Counted from the first letter of the stretch, positions 26,140-35,122 are shown. The stretch: 64,000 nucleotides of DNA from Cereibacter_A azotoformans (GCF_003050905.1 NZ_QAOT01000008.1), one strand, 5' to 3'. Notes: generated from the letters alone by a model not told the origin. Program-made: numbers and translations.

Positions 26140-26161
26140 CGGGCGCCCCTTGGGGCGCCCG
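26140..26161. terminator. Bidirectional hairpin between convergent genes
   Basis: A perfect palindrome, CGGGCGCCCC-TT-GGGGCGCCCG, lies between the DUF6473 stop and the etfA stop. It lacks a T tract but could terminate both convergent transcripts. Confidence 0.65.
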
Positions 26162-26185
26162 CCGACAGCTCCGGTTCCGCGAGGG

Positions 26186-27112
26186 TCAGAGTTTGCCGGT
26201 CAGTTCCGGCACGAGGGTGAAGAGGTCGCCCACGAGTCCGTAGTCGGCCACCTGGAAGATCGGGGCCTCCTCGTCCTTGTTGATGGCGACGATGACCTTC
26301 GAGTCCTTCATCCCCGCGAGGTGCTGGATCGCGCCCGAGATGCCGACCGCAATGTAAAGCTGGGGCGCCACGACCTTGCCGGTCTGGCCCACCTGCCAGT
26401 CGTTCGGCGCATAGCCCGAGTCGACCGCCGCCCGCGAGGCACCGACCGCCGCGCCGAGCTTGTCGGCCAACTGCTCGATCATGGCGAAGTTCTCTTCCGA
26501 ACCGATGCCGCGACCGCCCGAGACCACGATCCTGGCCGAGGTCAGCTCGGGGCGGTCCGAGGCCGCCACCTTGTCCTCGACCCACGACGACAGACCCTTG
26601 TCGCCGGTGGCCGCGATCGTCTCGACCGGGGCCGAGCCGCCCTTGCCGGTGGCCTCGAAGGTCGCCGTCCGCACGGTGGCGACCTTGGTTGCGTCCGCGC
26701 TCTTGACCGTCTGGACCGCGTTGCCGGCGTAGATCGGGCGCTCGAACGTGTCGGCATCCACGACCGCCGTGATCTCCGAGATCACCATCACGTCGAGCAG
26801 GGCGGCCACCCGCGGCATCACGTTCTTGGCGGCCGAGGTGGCCGGGGCCAGAATGTGGCTGTAGGAGGGGGCGAGGCTCAGGATCAGGTCGGCGAGCGGC
26901 TCGGCCAGACCATTGCCATAGGCCGCATCATCGGCCGCCAGCACCTTGGCCACGCCCTCGAACGACGCGGCTTCGGCGGCCGCCCCGTCCACGCCGGTTC
27001 CCGCGACGAGCACCGTCACGTCGCCCAGGGCCCTGGCCGCGCTCAGGGCCTTGGCGGTCGAGTCCGCGCCCAGCGTGCCGCCGGTCACTTCGGCAATCAG
27101 GAGAACGGCCAT
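26186..27112 (-). CDS. etfA: Electron transfer flavoprotein, alpha subunit
   Basis: It encodes 308 residues. The FAD domain at the C terminus shows ARIVVSGGRGIGSEENF and then GQTGKVVAPQLYIAVGISGA, IQHLAGMKDSKVIVAINKD. ETF takes electrons from acyl-CoA dehydrogenases such as Mcd and passes them to ETF-quinone oxidoreductase. Its ATG overlaps the etfB stop by one base (TGATG), so the two subunits are co-translated. The order etfB-etfA is usual. Confidence 0.97.
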   Translation of the reverse strand: MAVLLIAEVTGGTLGADSTAKALSAARALGDVTVLVAGTGVDGAAAEAASFEGVAKVLAADDAAYGNGLAEPLADLILSLAPSYSHILAPATSAAKNVMPRVAALLDVMVISEITAVVDADTFERPIYAGNAVQTVKSADATKVATVRTATFEATGKGGSAPVETIAATGDKGLSSWVEDKVAASDRPELTSARIVVSGGRGIGSEENFAMIEQLADKLGAAVGASRAAVDSGYAPNDWQVGQTGKVVAPQLYIAVGISGAIQHLAGMKDSKVIVAINKDEEAPIFQVADYGLVGDLFTLVPELTGKL

Positions 27113-27873
27113 CAGATCACCCCCGCTTCGTCTTTCAGTTTCACGATCAGCTCATCCACCGAGCCGACCTTGACCCCCGCCTTGCGCCCGGCCGGCTCCG
27201 AGGTCTTCACCACGGTCAGCCGCGGCGTCACGTCCACGCCGAAGTCGGCCGCGCTCTTTTCCTCGAGCGGTTTTTTCTTGGCCTTCATGATGTTGGGAAG
27301 CGACGCATAGCGCGGCTCGTTCATCCGCAGGTCCACGGTGACGATGGTGGGCATCGTGACCCGGATCGTCTGCATGCCGCCGTCCACCTCGCGGGTGACG
27401 ATGGCCGCGTCGCCCTCGATCGCGAGGTCCGAGGCGAAGGTGGCCTGGCTCCAGCCAAGCAGCGCGGACAGCATCTGGCCGGTGGCGTTCATGTCATTGT
27501 CGATGGCCTGCTTGCCGCAGATCACGAGGCCGGGCTGTTCGGCCTCGACCACGCCCTTGAGGATCTTGGCCACCGCCAGCGGCTCGATGTCCTGATGGAC
27601 GTCCGAGGCCGCCTCGACGAGGATCGCGCGGTCGGCGCCCATCGCGAGCGCCGTGCGCAGCGTCTCCTGCGCCTGTTTGACGCCGATCGAGACAACCACC
27701 ACTTCGGTCGCCGTGCCGGCCTCGCGCAGACGGATCGCCGCTTCGACCGCGATTTCGTCGAACGGGTTCATCGACATCTTCACGTTCGCAAGATCGACCC
27801 CGCTTCCGTCCGCCTTCACGCGGACCTTCACGTTGTAGTCGATCACGCGCTTGACAGGCACCAGAACCTTCAT
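27112..27873 (-). CDS. etfB: Electron transfer flavoprotein, beta subunit
   Basis: It encodes 253 residues from ATG 27873 (MKVLVPVKRVIDYNVKVRV). The conserved blocks NPFDEIAVEAAIRLREAG, VCGKQAIDNDMNATGQML and VTREVDGGMQTIRVTMPTI form the AMP-binding subunit. An upstream GTG-type extension of three residues is possible, but MKVLVPVKR is the family start and has GGGAG before it. It lies 130 bases after the adenosyltransferase gene on the same strand. Confidence 0.97.
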   Translation of the reverse strand: MKVLVPVKRVIDYNVKVRVKADGSGVDLANVKMSMNPFDEIAVEAAIRLREAGTATEVVVVSIGVKQAQETLRTALAMGADRAILVEAASDVHQDIEPLAVAKILKGVVEAEQPGLVICGKQAIDNDMNATGQMLSALLGWSQATFASDLAIEGDAAIVTREVDGGMQTIRVTMPTIVTVDLRMNEPRYASLPNIMKAKKKPLEEKSAADFGVDVTPRLTVVKTSEPAGRKAGVKVGSVDELIVKLKDEAGVI

Positions 27874-28003
27874 CAGTGGCAATCTCCCTTCTCATCCGCC
27901 CTCGCGGGCTAGCTCTCCGCAACTTTGTTAGCCGCATCGATCCAGCGACAACAGATCAAAACCGACGATCGGACCGCGTCCGACGCCGCGTCCTCATGCG
28001 TCC

Positions 28004-28582
28004 TTATGCCTCACGCGTGAGGCCGGGAACCCACAGGACATCGGAACGGCCGTCGTCATTGGCGATGCGGCCGGCCACGAAGAACCAGTCGGACAGCCGG
28101 TTCAGGTAGCGCAGCGCCTCGGGGTTGACCGATTCCACCGCGGCCAGTTCGACCACCTTGCGCTCCGCCCGCCGGCAGACCGTCCGGCAGAGATGGAGCT
28201 GTGCGGCCAGCGCCGTGCCGCCGGGCAGGATGAAGCTGCGCAGAGGCTCGAGCCGCGCGTTCATCGCGTCGATCTCGCGTTCGAGGCGGGCGACCTGCGC
28301 GGCGATGATGCGGAGCGGCGTGTAGTCCGCCTCGTGGTCGCGCTCCATCTCGGGGCGGCAGAGATCGGCGCCCAGATCGAAGAGGTCGTTCGAGATCCGG
28401 GCAAGCGCCGCCTGCAGCTCGCCCTCGGCATGGAGCCGGGCGAGGCCGACGGTGGCGTTGGTCTCGTCAACCGTACCGTAGGCGGTGACGCGGGACGAAT
28501 GCTTGGCCACCCGCGCGCCGTTGCCCAGGGCGGTGTCGCCGGCGTCGCCGGTCCGCGTGTAGATCCTCGACAGGACAACCAT
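28004..28582 (-). CDS. pduO: Cob(I)alamin adenosyltransferase, PduO type
   Basis: It encodes 192 residues. The ATP-binding signature YTRTGDAGDTALGNG lies at residues 8-22; VDETNATVGLAR and FILPGGTALAAQLHLCRTVC, CRRAERKVV with LNRLSDWFFVAGR complete the family pattern. It makes adenosylcobalamin, needed by methylmalonyl-CoA and ethylmalonyl-CoA mutases. That fits the mcd/etf setting. It begins exactly after the stop of the small HIG1-like gene (TGAATG). Confidence 0.94.
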   Translation of the reverse strand: MVVLSRIYTRTGDAGDTALGNGARVAKHSSRVTAYGTVDETNATVGLARLHAEGELQAALARISNDLFDLGADLCRPEMERDHEADYTPLRIIAAQVARLEREIDAMNARLEPLRSFILPGGTALAAQLHLCRTVCRRAERKVVELAAVESVNPEALRYLNRLSDWFFVAGRIANDDGRSDVLWVPGLTREA

Positions 28583-28792
28583 TCAGAAACCTCCGGTTTG
28601 GCGGAATGCGACGAAAAGCAGGATCAGGACGACGGCGATGGCCTGCGCGATGATGCGCCAGCGCATGAGCCGGTTGGAGTGCTTGCGATTGAACTCGCCT
28701 CCACGGGCAAAGCCGCCGATCCCGATCATCAGGATCACCAGCACCCCCAGCACGGCAAGGACGACGACGACGAACAGCGGGTCCTGCAGCAT
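28583..28792 (-). CDS. Small HIG1-like twin-transmembrane protein
   Basis: It encodes 69 residues with two membrane helices: LFVVVVLAVLGVLVILMIGI at 6-25 and IAQAIAVVLILLFVAF at about 48-63. The loop GGEFNRKHSNRLMRWRIIAQ matches the HIG1 (hypoxia-induced) signature with its conserved basic RxxxQ part. Bacterial members include small proteins of cytochrome oxidase supercomplexes. Function here is unproven. The gene is directly joined to the adenosyltransferase, so they are likely cotranscribed. Confidence 0.82.
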   Translation of the reverse strand: MLQDPLFVVVVLAVLGVLVILMIGIGGFARGGEFNRKHSNRLMRWRIIAQAIAVVLILLFVAFRQTGGF

Positions 28793-28860
28793 GGCTTCCC
28801 TCTCGATTGCCGGCGTGATGTAGGCGCTCAGACGCGGAAATCGACCTATTTGTGATGCGA

Positions 28861-28890
28861 GTTTTAGTGCGGGGGGCGGGGCAGACGCAA
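28861..28890 (-). promoter_or_regulatory. Possible promoter of the HIG1-like gene
   Basis: Minus-strand TTGCGT (28885-28890), an 18-base spacer and TAAAAC (28861-28866), about 70 bases before the ATG at 28792. Spacing is acceptable, but the match is moderate. Confidence 0.4.
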
Positions 28891-28918
28891 GCGGCCGATC
28901 CCGATCGGCGTGGCGCCC

Positions 28919-29734
28919 TCAGTTCCGCAGCACCCGGTCGAGCATCCGCGTGGGCAGCAGCCGGCGCAGGATCCAGGCGGTGCGGCTTGGCACCGTGATC
29001 CGGTAGCGTGCCCGCGGTGAGGGGCTTTCCAGCGCCAGCGCCAGTTGCGCGGTCACGGCCGAGGCCGGCAGTTGCCAGCGGTCCTCGCCGCCCTCGTAGA
29101 GCCGCCCGAGAAGCGAGCGGTACTGGTCGGCCCGCGCCGAGCCCCTCCAGTCGATCCACCGCTCGAAATGCGGGATCGAATTCTCGCGGATGCGCGAGGC
29201 GATGGGGCCGGGCTCGAGCAGGATCACCCGGATCGGCGTGTCGGCCATCTCGATCCGCAGCACGTCCGTCAGCCCCTCCATGGCGAACTTCGAGGCGACA
29301 TAGGCGCCGCGCCACGGGTAGCCCACGAAACCGAGCACCGACGAGCAGTTGACGATCCGCCCGTATCCCTGCCGCCGCATGATCGGGATCACCCGGCGGG
29401 TCAGGTCGTGCACGCCCACGATGTTGGTTTCCAGCACCGCCCGCAGCGCCTCGCGCGGGAGATCCTCGACCGCGCCGGGGCAGGCAAAGGCGCCGTTGTT
29501 GTAGAGCGCGTCGAGCGTGCCGCCGGTGCGCCGCGTGGCTTCCTCGACGGCCGAGGCAAGACTGTCGGGATCGTCATAGTCGAGCCGGAAGCTCTCGAGC
29601 CCTTCGACCCGGCGGGCCTCGCAATCCTCTTCCTTCCGGCAGGTCGCAAAGACCCGCCAGCCGCGCGCCTTCAGGCCGTGGGCCGCGTCGAGGCCGATGC
29701 CCGAGGAACAGCCGGTGATCAGTACGCTTTTCAT
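28919..29734 (-). CDS. Short-chain dehydrogenase/reductase (SDR)
   Basis: It encodes 271 residues from ATG 29734 (MKSVLITGCSSGIGLDAAHG). The NAD(P) motif TGCSSGIG, the NNG block (LYNNGAFACPGAVEDL) and the catalytic Ser and YVASK (RIVNCSSVLGF; GAYVASKFAMEGL) are all present, so it is probably active. The substrate is unknown. It resembles broad-range SDRs annotated as 3-oxoacyl-ACP reductase-like or steroid-type proteins. The upstream open frame lacks a better start. Confidence 0.9.
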   Translation of the reverse strand: MKSVLITGCSSGIGLDAAHGLKARGWRVFATCRKEEDCEARRVEGLESFRLDYDDPDSLASAVEEATRRTGGTLDALYNNGAFACPGAVEDLPREALRAVLETNIVGVHDLTRRVIPIMRRQGYGRIVNCSSVLGFVGYPWRGAYVASKFAMEGLTDVLRIEMADTPIRVILLEPGPIASRIRENSIPHFERWIDWRGSARADQYRSLLGRLYEGGEDRWQLPASAVTAQLALALESPSPRARYRITVPSRTAWILRRLLPTRMLDRVLRN

Positions 29735-29822
29735 CCATCGGCCCCGCTCTGTGCAGCCCTCCTCTAGGCGAGAACGGTGCGGATGGCCACGGGTCTCGGG
29801 AGATGCCGGCGAGGGGCGGCGC

Positions 29823-30359
29823 CTACTGGGGCGCGGGCCTGAGGAAGCGGGTGGCCATGTAGCCTTCCAGCCCGTCGCCCTCGATGCGGATCGGGGCCCA
29901 GCCCTTCGCGTCCGAGGCAACGACGAGGACGGCCTCGCCCCGGGTCAGACGCCCGACGACCGGAAAGGCCGTCGAGGGGCCGCTGCGCACGTTGACGGCA
30001 TCGGCCGTCACCAGCCGCACGTCGCCCCGCACCTCGAGGATCTCGCGCGGGGCTGCGGGCATCGGCTGCGGGGTGGGTGCCCGACGCGCGGGCAGGGGCA
30101 AGACCTCCAGCCGGTCGCCGCGTGTCCGCAGGGTCGGAAGCGTCACGGGGTCGGGCGCGGACTGGGCTTCGGCCGCGACGGTGAGTGCCGGGCCCGTGCC
30201 GTCGAGGGAGGCCATCTCGACCGGCGTCACCAAGGGTTGGGGATCGGGCTCGAGGCGCGCCGCCGCCGCCAGCCCCGGCCGCATCTGGCCGCCGTCCCGG
30301 CCACCGATCAGCAGGACAAGGAAGAGGGTGCAGCAAAGAAGCAACGTCAGGCGCAGCAT
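29823..30359 (-). CDS. Secreted SH3-domain (SH3b) protein
   Basis: It encodes 178 residues from ATG 30359, with GGAG upstream. The N terminus (MLRLTLLLCCTLFLVLLIGG) is a signal peptide or membrane anchor. A Pro-rich linker follows, then one bacterial SH3 domain: DAVNVRSGPSTAFPVVGRL, GEAVLVV, GWAPIRI and YMATRFLRPAP. SH3b domains usually bind cell-wall peptides. The frame remains open far upstream under parC, but that part is antisense shadow. It is divergent from parC. Confidence 0.88.
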   Translation of the reverse strand: MLRLTLLLCCTLFLVLLIGGRDGGQMRPGLAAAARLEPDPQPLVTPVEMASLDGTGPALTVAAEAQSAPDPVTLPTLRTRGDRLEVLPLPARRAPTPQPMPAAPREILEVRGDVRLVTADAVNVRSGPSTAFPVVGRLTRGEAVLVVASDAKGWAPIRIEGDGLEGYMATRFLRPAPQ

Positions 30360-30491
30360 GGGAAATATCTCCGGGCTCAATCGGGGGACCGGGGCAATGG
30401 TCCCCTGCCGAACGAACATCTTTCCGCCGCGGCAGGTTCCCGTTTTCCTTTCCGTCTGGACCGGGGCCGCGGCCGGGACTAGACACGCGCC

Positions 30492-32795
30492 ATGACCGAC
30501 ACGCCCGAAGATCCGACCGAAGAGCCGCTCACGACCTCGGAACCGCTCCGCCGTGCCATCGGCGAGCGTTACCTGACCTATGCGCTCTCGACCATCATGC
30601 ACCGCGCGCTGCCCGATGCGCGCGACGGGCTGAAGCCCGTCCACCGCCGCATCCTGTTCGCGATGCGCGAACTGCGCCTGACGCCGACGGGCGGCTTCCG
30701 CAAGTCGGCCAAGATCGCAGGCGACGTGATGGGCAACTATCACCCGCACGGCGACGCCGCGATCTACGATGCGATGGCGCGGCTGGCGCAGGATTTCAAC
30801 GTCCGTTATCCGCTGGTGGACGGGCAGGGGAACTTCGGCAACATCGACGGGGACAACCCGGCCGCCAGCCGCTACACCGAGGCCCGCCTGACGCCCATCG
30901 CGGAACTGCTGATGGAAGGGCTGGCAGAGAACGCCGTCGACTTCCGCCCGAACTATGACGGCACGCTGGAAGAGCCGATCGTCATGCCCGCGGCCTTTCC
31001 GCATCTGCTGGCCAACGGGGCCTCGGGGATCGCGGTGGGGATGGCAACGAACATCCCGCCGCACAATCTGGACGAGCTGATCGAGGGTTGTCTTGCGATG
31101 ATCCGCGATCCCGCCATCGCCGACGAGGCGCTGGTGGGCCTGATCCCCGGCCCCGACTTCCCCACAGGCGGCGTGATCGTCGAGCCGAAGGAGTCGATCC
31201 TCGAGGGCTACCGCACCGGCCGCGGCGCCTTCCGGCTGCGCGCGAAGTGGCAGACCGAGGATCTCGGTCGCGGCACCTGGCAGATCGTCGTGACCGAGAT
31301 CCCCTATCAGGTGCAGAAGTCCAAGCTGATCGAGCGGCTGGCCGAGCTGATCCAGACCAAGAAGGTCCCTGCTCTGGCCGACGTCCGCGACGAAAGCGCC
31401 GACGACGTGCGCATCGTGCTGGAACCTCGTGCGCGGACGGTCGATCCCGAGATGCTGATGGGGATGCTCTTCCGGAACTCGGATCTGGAAGTCCGCTTCT
31501 CGATGAACATGAACGTGCTGATCGACGGGCGCACGCCCAAGGTCTGCTCGCTCAAGGAGGTGCTGCGCGCCTTCCTCGACCACCGCCGCGAGGTGCTGAT
31601 CCGCCGCTCGGAGCACCGGATGGAAAAGATCGACCACCGGCTCGAGGTGCTGGGCGGGCTGATCGTGGCCTTCCTGAACCTCGACCGGGTGATCGACATC
31701 ATCCGCTACGACGAAGAGCCCAAGCGGGCCCTGATGGCCGAGACCTGGGGACGCAAGTTCAAGCGCGCGACCTCGGAAAAGGACTATGTGGGGCCGGGCG
31801 CGGGGCCGGGAGAACTGACCGAGGTGCAGGCCGAGGCGATCCTCAACATGCGCCTGCGCTCGTTGCGGCGGCTCGAGGAGATGGAGTTGCTGGCCGAACG
31901 CGACGCCCTGACCGCGGAACGGGCGGATCTGGCCGATCTGGTCGGGTCCGAGCCGCGGCAGTGGGAGCGGATCGGCGCGGATCTGGGCGAGATCCGCAAG
32001 CTCTTTGGCAAGTGGACCGTGGCGGGCGCCCGCCGGACCCAGTTCGCCGAGGCCGGCGAGGTCGAGGAAGTGCCGCTGGAGGCGATGATCGAGCGCGAGC
32101 CGATCACGGTGATCTGCTCGAAGATGGGCTGGATCCGGGCGATGAAGGGCCACCAGCCGCTCGGCTCGGAGGTGAAGTTCAAGGACGGCGACGGGCCGCG
32201 CTTCATGTTCCACGCCGAAACGACCGACCGGCTGCTGCTCGTGGGCTCGAACGGCAGGTTCTACACGTTAACCGGAGCGAGCCTGCCCGGCGGGCGCGGC
32301 ATGGGCGAGCCGGTGCGGCTGATGGTCGATCTGCCGAACGAGGCCGAGATTGCCGATCTGATCATCTGGCGACCGGGCGAGAAGCTGCTGCTGGCGTCTT
32401 CGGCCGGGGACGGCTTCGTGGTTCCCTCGGAAGAGGTGCTGGCCCAGACGCGGGCCGGCAAGGCGGTGCTCTCGATGAAGGACGGCGTGACGACGGCCGT
32501 CTGCCGCCCGATCCGCGGCGATCACGTCGCGGTGGTGGGGCAGAACCGCAAGCTCCTCGTCTTCCCGCTGAGCGAGTTGCCCGAGATGGCGCGCGGGAAG
32601 GGCGTGCGGCTGCAGAAATACAAGGACGGCGGTCTCTCGGATGCGATCACCTTCGAACTGGCGCGGGGGTTGAGCTGGAAGGATCCGGCCGGGCGCACCC
32701 GGACCGAGACCGACCTGGCCGAATGGACCGGCGCGCGAGCGGGCGCGGGCAAGATGGCGCCGCGCGGGTTCCCGCGCGACAACCGCTTCAACTAG
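30492..32795 (+). CDS. parC: DNA topoisomerase IV subunit A
   Basis: It encodes 767 residues. The DNA cleavage domain opens YALSTIMHRALPDARDGLKP and has GNYHPHGDAAIYDAMARLAQ; the catalytic tyrosine is in NPAASRYTEARLTPIAELL. The C-terminal part has the six-bladed beta-pinwheel repeats but no canonical GyrA box, favouring ParC over GyrA. Its length, about 770, also fits ParC better than GyrA, about 900. The partner parE is not in the window. A hairpin follows. Confidence 0.95.
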   Translation: MTDTPEDPTEEPLTTSEPLRRAIGERYLTYALSTIMHRALPDARDGLKPVHRRILFAMRELRLTPTGGFRKSAKIAGDVMGNYHPHGDAAIYDAMARLAQDFNVRYPLVDGQGNFGNIDGDNPAASRYTEARLTPIAELLMEGLAENAVDFRPNYDGTLEEPIVMPAAFPHLLANGASGIAVGMATNIPPHNLDELIEGCLAMIRDPAIADEALVGLIPGPDFPTGGVIVEPKESILEGYRTGRGAFRLRAKWQTEDLGRGTWQIVVTEIPYQVQKSKLIERLAELIQTKKVPALADVRDESADDVRIVLEPRARTVDPEMLMGMLFRNSDLEVRFSMNMNVLIDGRTPKVCSLKEVLRAFLDHRREVLIRRSEHRMEKIDHRLEVLGGLIVAFLNLDRVIDIIRYDEEPKRALMAETWGRKFKRATSEKDYVGPGAGPGELTEVQAEAILNMRLRSLRRLEEMELLAERDALTAERADLADLVGSEPRQWERIGADLGEIRKLFGKWTVAGARRTQFAEAGEVEEVPLEAMIEREPITVICSKMGWIRAMKGHQPLGSEVKFKDGDGPRFMFHAETTDRLLLVGSNGRFYTLTGASLPGGRGMGEPVRLMVDLPNEAEIADLIIWRPGEKLLLASSAGDGFVVPSEEVLAQTRAGKAVLSMKDGVTTAVCRPIRGDHVAVVGQNRKLLVFPLSELPEMARGKGVRLQKYKDGGLSDAITFELARGLSWKDPAGRTRTETDLAEWTGARAGAGKMAPRGFPRDNRFN

Positions 32796-32803
32796 GGCCG
32801 CCG

Positions 32804-32824
32804 CCGGGGGCTTCGCGCCCCCGG
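32804..32824 (+). terminator. Hairpin after parC, part of a Rhodobacterales repeat
   Basis: CCGGGGG and CCCCCGG pair around CTTCGCG nine bases after the stop. It is followed by ACCCCCGCGGGATATTTTC, a stretch I recognise as a common intergenic repeat of Rhodobacterales genomes. It may act as the parC terminator. Confidence 0.6.
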
Positions 32825-32943
32825 ACCCCCGCGGGATATTTTCGCCAGAATGAAAGCCGGCCGGGGTCGCCTGCTGTGGGTGCCGGCGGTTGCGCGCGCC
32901 GGCGGGGCGGGCTAAGGCGGGGCGCCGTCTTCCGGAGGAGCCC

Positions 32944-33519
32944 ATGATCGCGCGCATTGCTGTCCTCTGTCTCGGGGCTCTTCTCGTCGCCGCTTGCCAG
33001 CGCAATGACCTTGCGGATCCTCCGGCCGATCTGGGGGATTTTGCCCTGGGTCTGAACATCGTGGTGGCAGATCACGCTCAGAAGGTGCCGATCTCGCGCG
33101 AGGCTTCGGTCGAGGAGTGGGAGGCGGTGATGAAGAAGGCGATCGACGACCGCTTCGGGCGCTACGAGGGGACGAAGCTCTACAATCTCGGGATCAGCGT
33201 GGACGGATATGCGCTGGCGCCGCCCGGGATCCCGGTGGTGGTGGCGCCGAAGTCCGTGGTGGCCATCACGGCCAACATCTGGGACGATGCGGCCGGACGG
33301 AAGCTGAACGAAACCGGCGAGAAGATGACGGTCTTCGAAAGCCTCACCGGCGGGTCGATCGTCGGCAGCGGCTACACGATGAGCAAGGACGAGCAGATGG
33401 AGGCGCTGGCCTACAATGCCGCCAAGCGGGTCGAGGGCTGGCTGCTCGGGCATCCCGAGTGGTTCGGCCTGCCGCCCCGGCCGCCGGAACCTCGTGCGGC
33501 GCGGGCGTCGGACAAGTGA
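32944..33519 (+). CDS. Lipoprotein of unknown function
   Basis: It encodes 191 residues from ATG 32944 with GGAGG eight bases before. The lipobox LLVAAC puts the acylated cysteine at residue 18, so it is anchored to a membrane. The mature part has no domain that I recognise; it contains NIVVADHAQKVPISREASVE and ITANIWDDAAGRKLNETGEK. It resembles conserved Rhodobacterales lipoproteins of unknown function. It lies between parC and tuf1 and seems monocistronic. Confidence 0.85.
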   Translation: MIARIAVLCLGALLVAACQRNDLADPPADLGDFALGLNIVVADHAQKVPISREASVEEWEAVMKKAIDDRFGRYEGTKLYNLGISVDGYALAPPGIPVVVAPKSVVAITANIWDDAAGRKLNETGEKMTVFESLTGGSIVGSGYTMSKDEQMEALAYNAAKRVEGWLLGHPEWFGLPPRPPEPRAARASDK

Positions 33520-33620
33520 TACTTGATTTTCCCCTTGCCAGCCGATAACTCCGCCGCGGTGTAGAACAGGGCTGTCCGGCCGTTCCTGGGCCGCCCCCCA
33601 ATCCGCGAGGCGCTCCGCCA

Positions 33621-33717
33621 ATGGCAAAGGCAAAGTTTGAACGTAACAAACCGCACGTCAACATCGGCACGATCGGCCACGTTGACCACGGCAAGACGAC
33701 GCTGACGGCCGCGATCA
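33621..33717 (+). other. Duplicated first 97 bases of tuf left of an assembly gap
   Basis: These bases are identical to 33816-33912, the true start of the following tuf gene. They are then cut by Ns. The pattern is that of a contig end that overlaps the next contig by about one k-mer length but was not merged, because tuf is a two-copy repeat. It should not be read as part of a longer EF-Tu. Confidence 0.9.
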
Positions 33718-33815
33718 NNNNNNNNNNNNNNNNNNNNNNNNNNNNNNNNNNNNNNNNNNNNNNNNNNNNNNNNNNNNNNNNNNNNNNNNNNNNNNNNNNN
33801 NNNNNNNNNNNNNNN
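33718..33815. other. Assembly gap (98 Ns)
   Basis: A run of 98 undetermined bases. Since the flanks repeat the same 97 bases, the true distance may be zero or an overlap. The single reading frame through the Ns is an artefact. Confidence 0.97.
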
Positions 33816-34991
33816 ATGGCAAAGGCAAAGTTTGAACGTAACAAACCGCACGTCAACATCGGCACGATCGGCCACGTTGACCACGGCAAGACGACGCTGA
33901 CGGCCGCGATCACGAAGTATTTCGGCGAGTTCCGGGCCTATGACCAGATCGACGGCGCGCCGGAAGAGCGGGCCCGCGGCATCACGATCTCGACCGCGCA
34001 CGTGGAATACGAGTCGGAGTCGCGTCACTATGCGCACGTCGACTGCCCCGGCCACGCTGACTATGTGAAGAACATGATCACCGGCGCCGCGCAGATGGAC
34101 GGCGCGATCCTCGTGGTGAACGCGGCCGACGGCCCGATGCCGCAGACGCGCGAGCACATCCTGCTCGGCCGTCAGGTGGGCATCCCCTACATGGTCGTCT
34201 ACATGAACAAGGTCGACCAGGTGGACGATCCGGAACTTCTCGAACTGGTCGAGATGGAGATCCGTGAACTTCTGTCGTCCTACGACTACCCCGGCGACGA
34301 CATTCCGATCATCAAGGGCTCGGCTCTGGCCGCGATGAACGGCACCGACAAGGAAATCGGCGAGGATTCGATCCGCGCGCTGATCGCGGCGGTGGACGAA
34401 TACATCCCGACCCCGGCGCGCGCCGTGGACCAGCCGTTCCTGATGCCGGTCGAGGACGTGTTCTCGATCTCGGGCCGCGGCACCGTGGCCACCGGCCGGA
34501 TCGAGCGTGGCGTGGTGAAGGTGGGTGAGGAACTCGAGATCGTCGGCATCCGCCCGTCGAAGAAGACGGTCTGCACCGGCGTCGAGATGTTCCGCAAGCT
34601 GCTCGACCAGGGCGAGGCGGGCGACAACGTGGGCCTTCTGCTGCGTGGCGTGGACCGCGACGGGATCGAGCGCGGCCAGGTGCTGTGCAAGCCCGGCTCG
34701 GTGAAGCCGCACACGAAGTTCGAGGCCGAGGCCTACATCCTGACGAAAGAGGAAGGCGGCCGTCACACGCCGTTCTTCGCGAACTACCGTCCGCAGTTCT
34801 ACTTCCGCACGACCGACGTGACGGGCACGGTGGAACTGCCGGAAGGCACCGAGATGGTGATGCCGGGCGACAACCTGAAGTTCAACGTCGAACTGATCGC
34901 GCCGATCGCCATGGAAGAGAAGCTCCGCTTCGCCATCCGTGAAGGCGGCCGCACCGTCGGCGCCGGCGTCGTCTCGAAAATCATCGCCTGA
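33816..34991 (+). CDS. tuf: Elongation factor Tu, copy 1
   Basis: It encodes 391 residues from ATG 33816. EF-Tu carries aminoacyl-tRNA to the ribosome. GTPase motifs: GHVDHGKTTLTAAIT, DCPGHADYVKNM and NKVDQVDD. It is nearly identical to copy 2 (51762-52937): I count five base differences, all silent, including TGA here and TAA there. It is complete on the right side of the gap. Its true ribosome-binding site depends on whether the left contig is correctly joined. Downstream come a strong terminator and tRNA-Trp, the usual tufB-type setting. Confidence 0.97.
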   Translation: MAKAKFERNKPHVNIGTIGHVDHGKTTLTAAITKYFGEFRAYDQIDGAPEERARGITISTAHVEYESESRHYAHVDCPGHADYVKNMITGAAQMDGAILVVNAADGPMPQTREHILLGRQVGIPYMVVYMNKVDQVDDPELLELVEMEIRELLSSYDYPGDDIPIIKGSALAAMNGTDKEIGEDSIRALIAAVDEYIPTPARAVDQPFLMPVEDVFSISGRGTVATGRIERGVVKVGEELEIVGIRPSKKTVCTGVEMFRKLLDQGEAGDNVGLLLRGVDRDGIERGQVLCKPGSVKPHTKFEAEAYILTKEEGGRHTPFFANYRPQFYFRTTDVTGTVELPEGTEMVMPGDNLKFNVELIAPIAMEEKLRFAIREGGRTVGAGVVSKIIA

Positions 34992-35013
34992 TCCGGCGTC
35001 GGATCGGCAGCGG

Positions 35014-35045
35014 GGGGCGCGCGGGGGATCCTGCGCGCCCCTTTT
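35014..35045 (+). terminator. Intrinsic terminator of tuf1
   Basis: GGGGCGCGC and GCGCGCCCC pair around a 10-base loop and are followed by TTTT, 23 bases after the tuf stop. Confidence 0.8.
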
Positions 35046-35122
35046 CCATGGCTGGTGCCGTGGGCCCTTGGGCGGAGGCGTGCGCTGGTGCCGCACCCGA
35101 TGCGGGACACGCAATTTTGTCC

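Noticed and set aside
29823..32213. A 796-codon minus-strand protein ending in the SH3 domain
   Set aside because: Only the last 178 codons from ATG 30359 look like a protein with signal peptide and SH3 domain. The upstream part is antisense to parC.
33621..34991. A 456-residue EF-Tu reading through the Ns
   Set aside because: It duplicates the first 32 residues and depends on undetermined bases. The real gene is 33816-34991.
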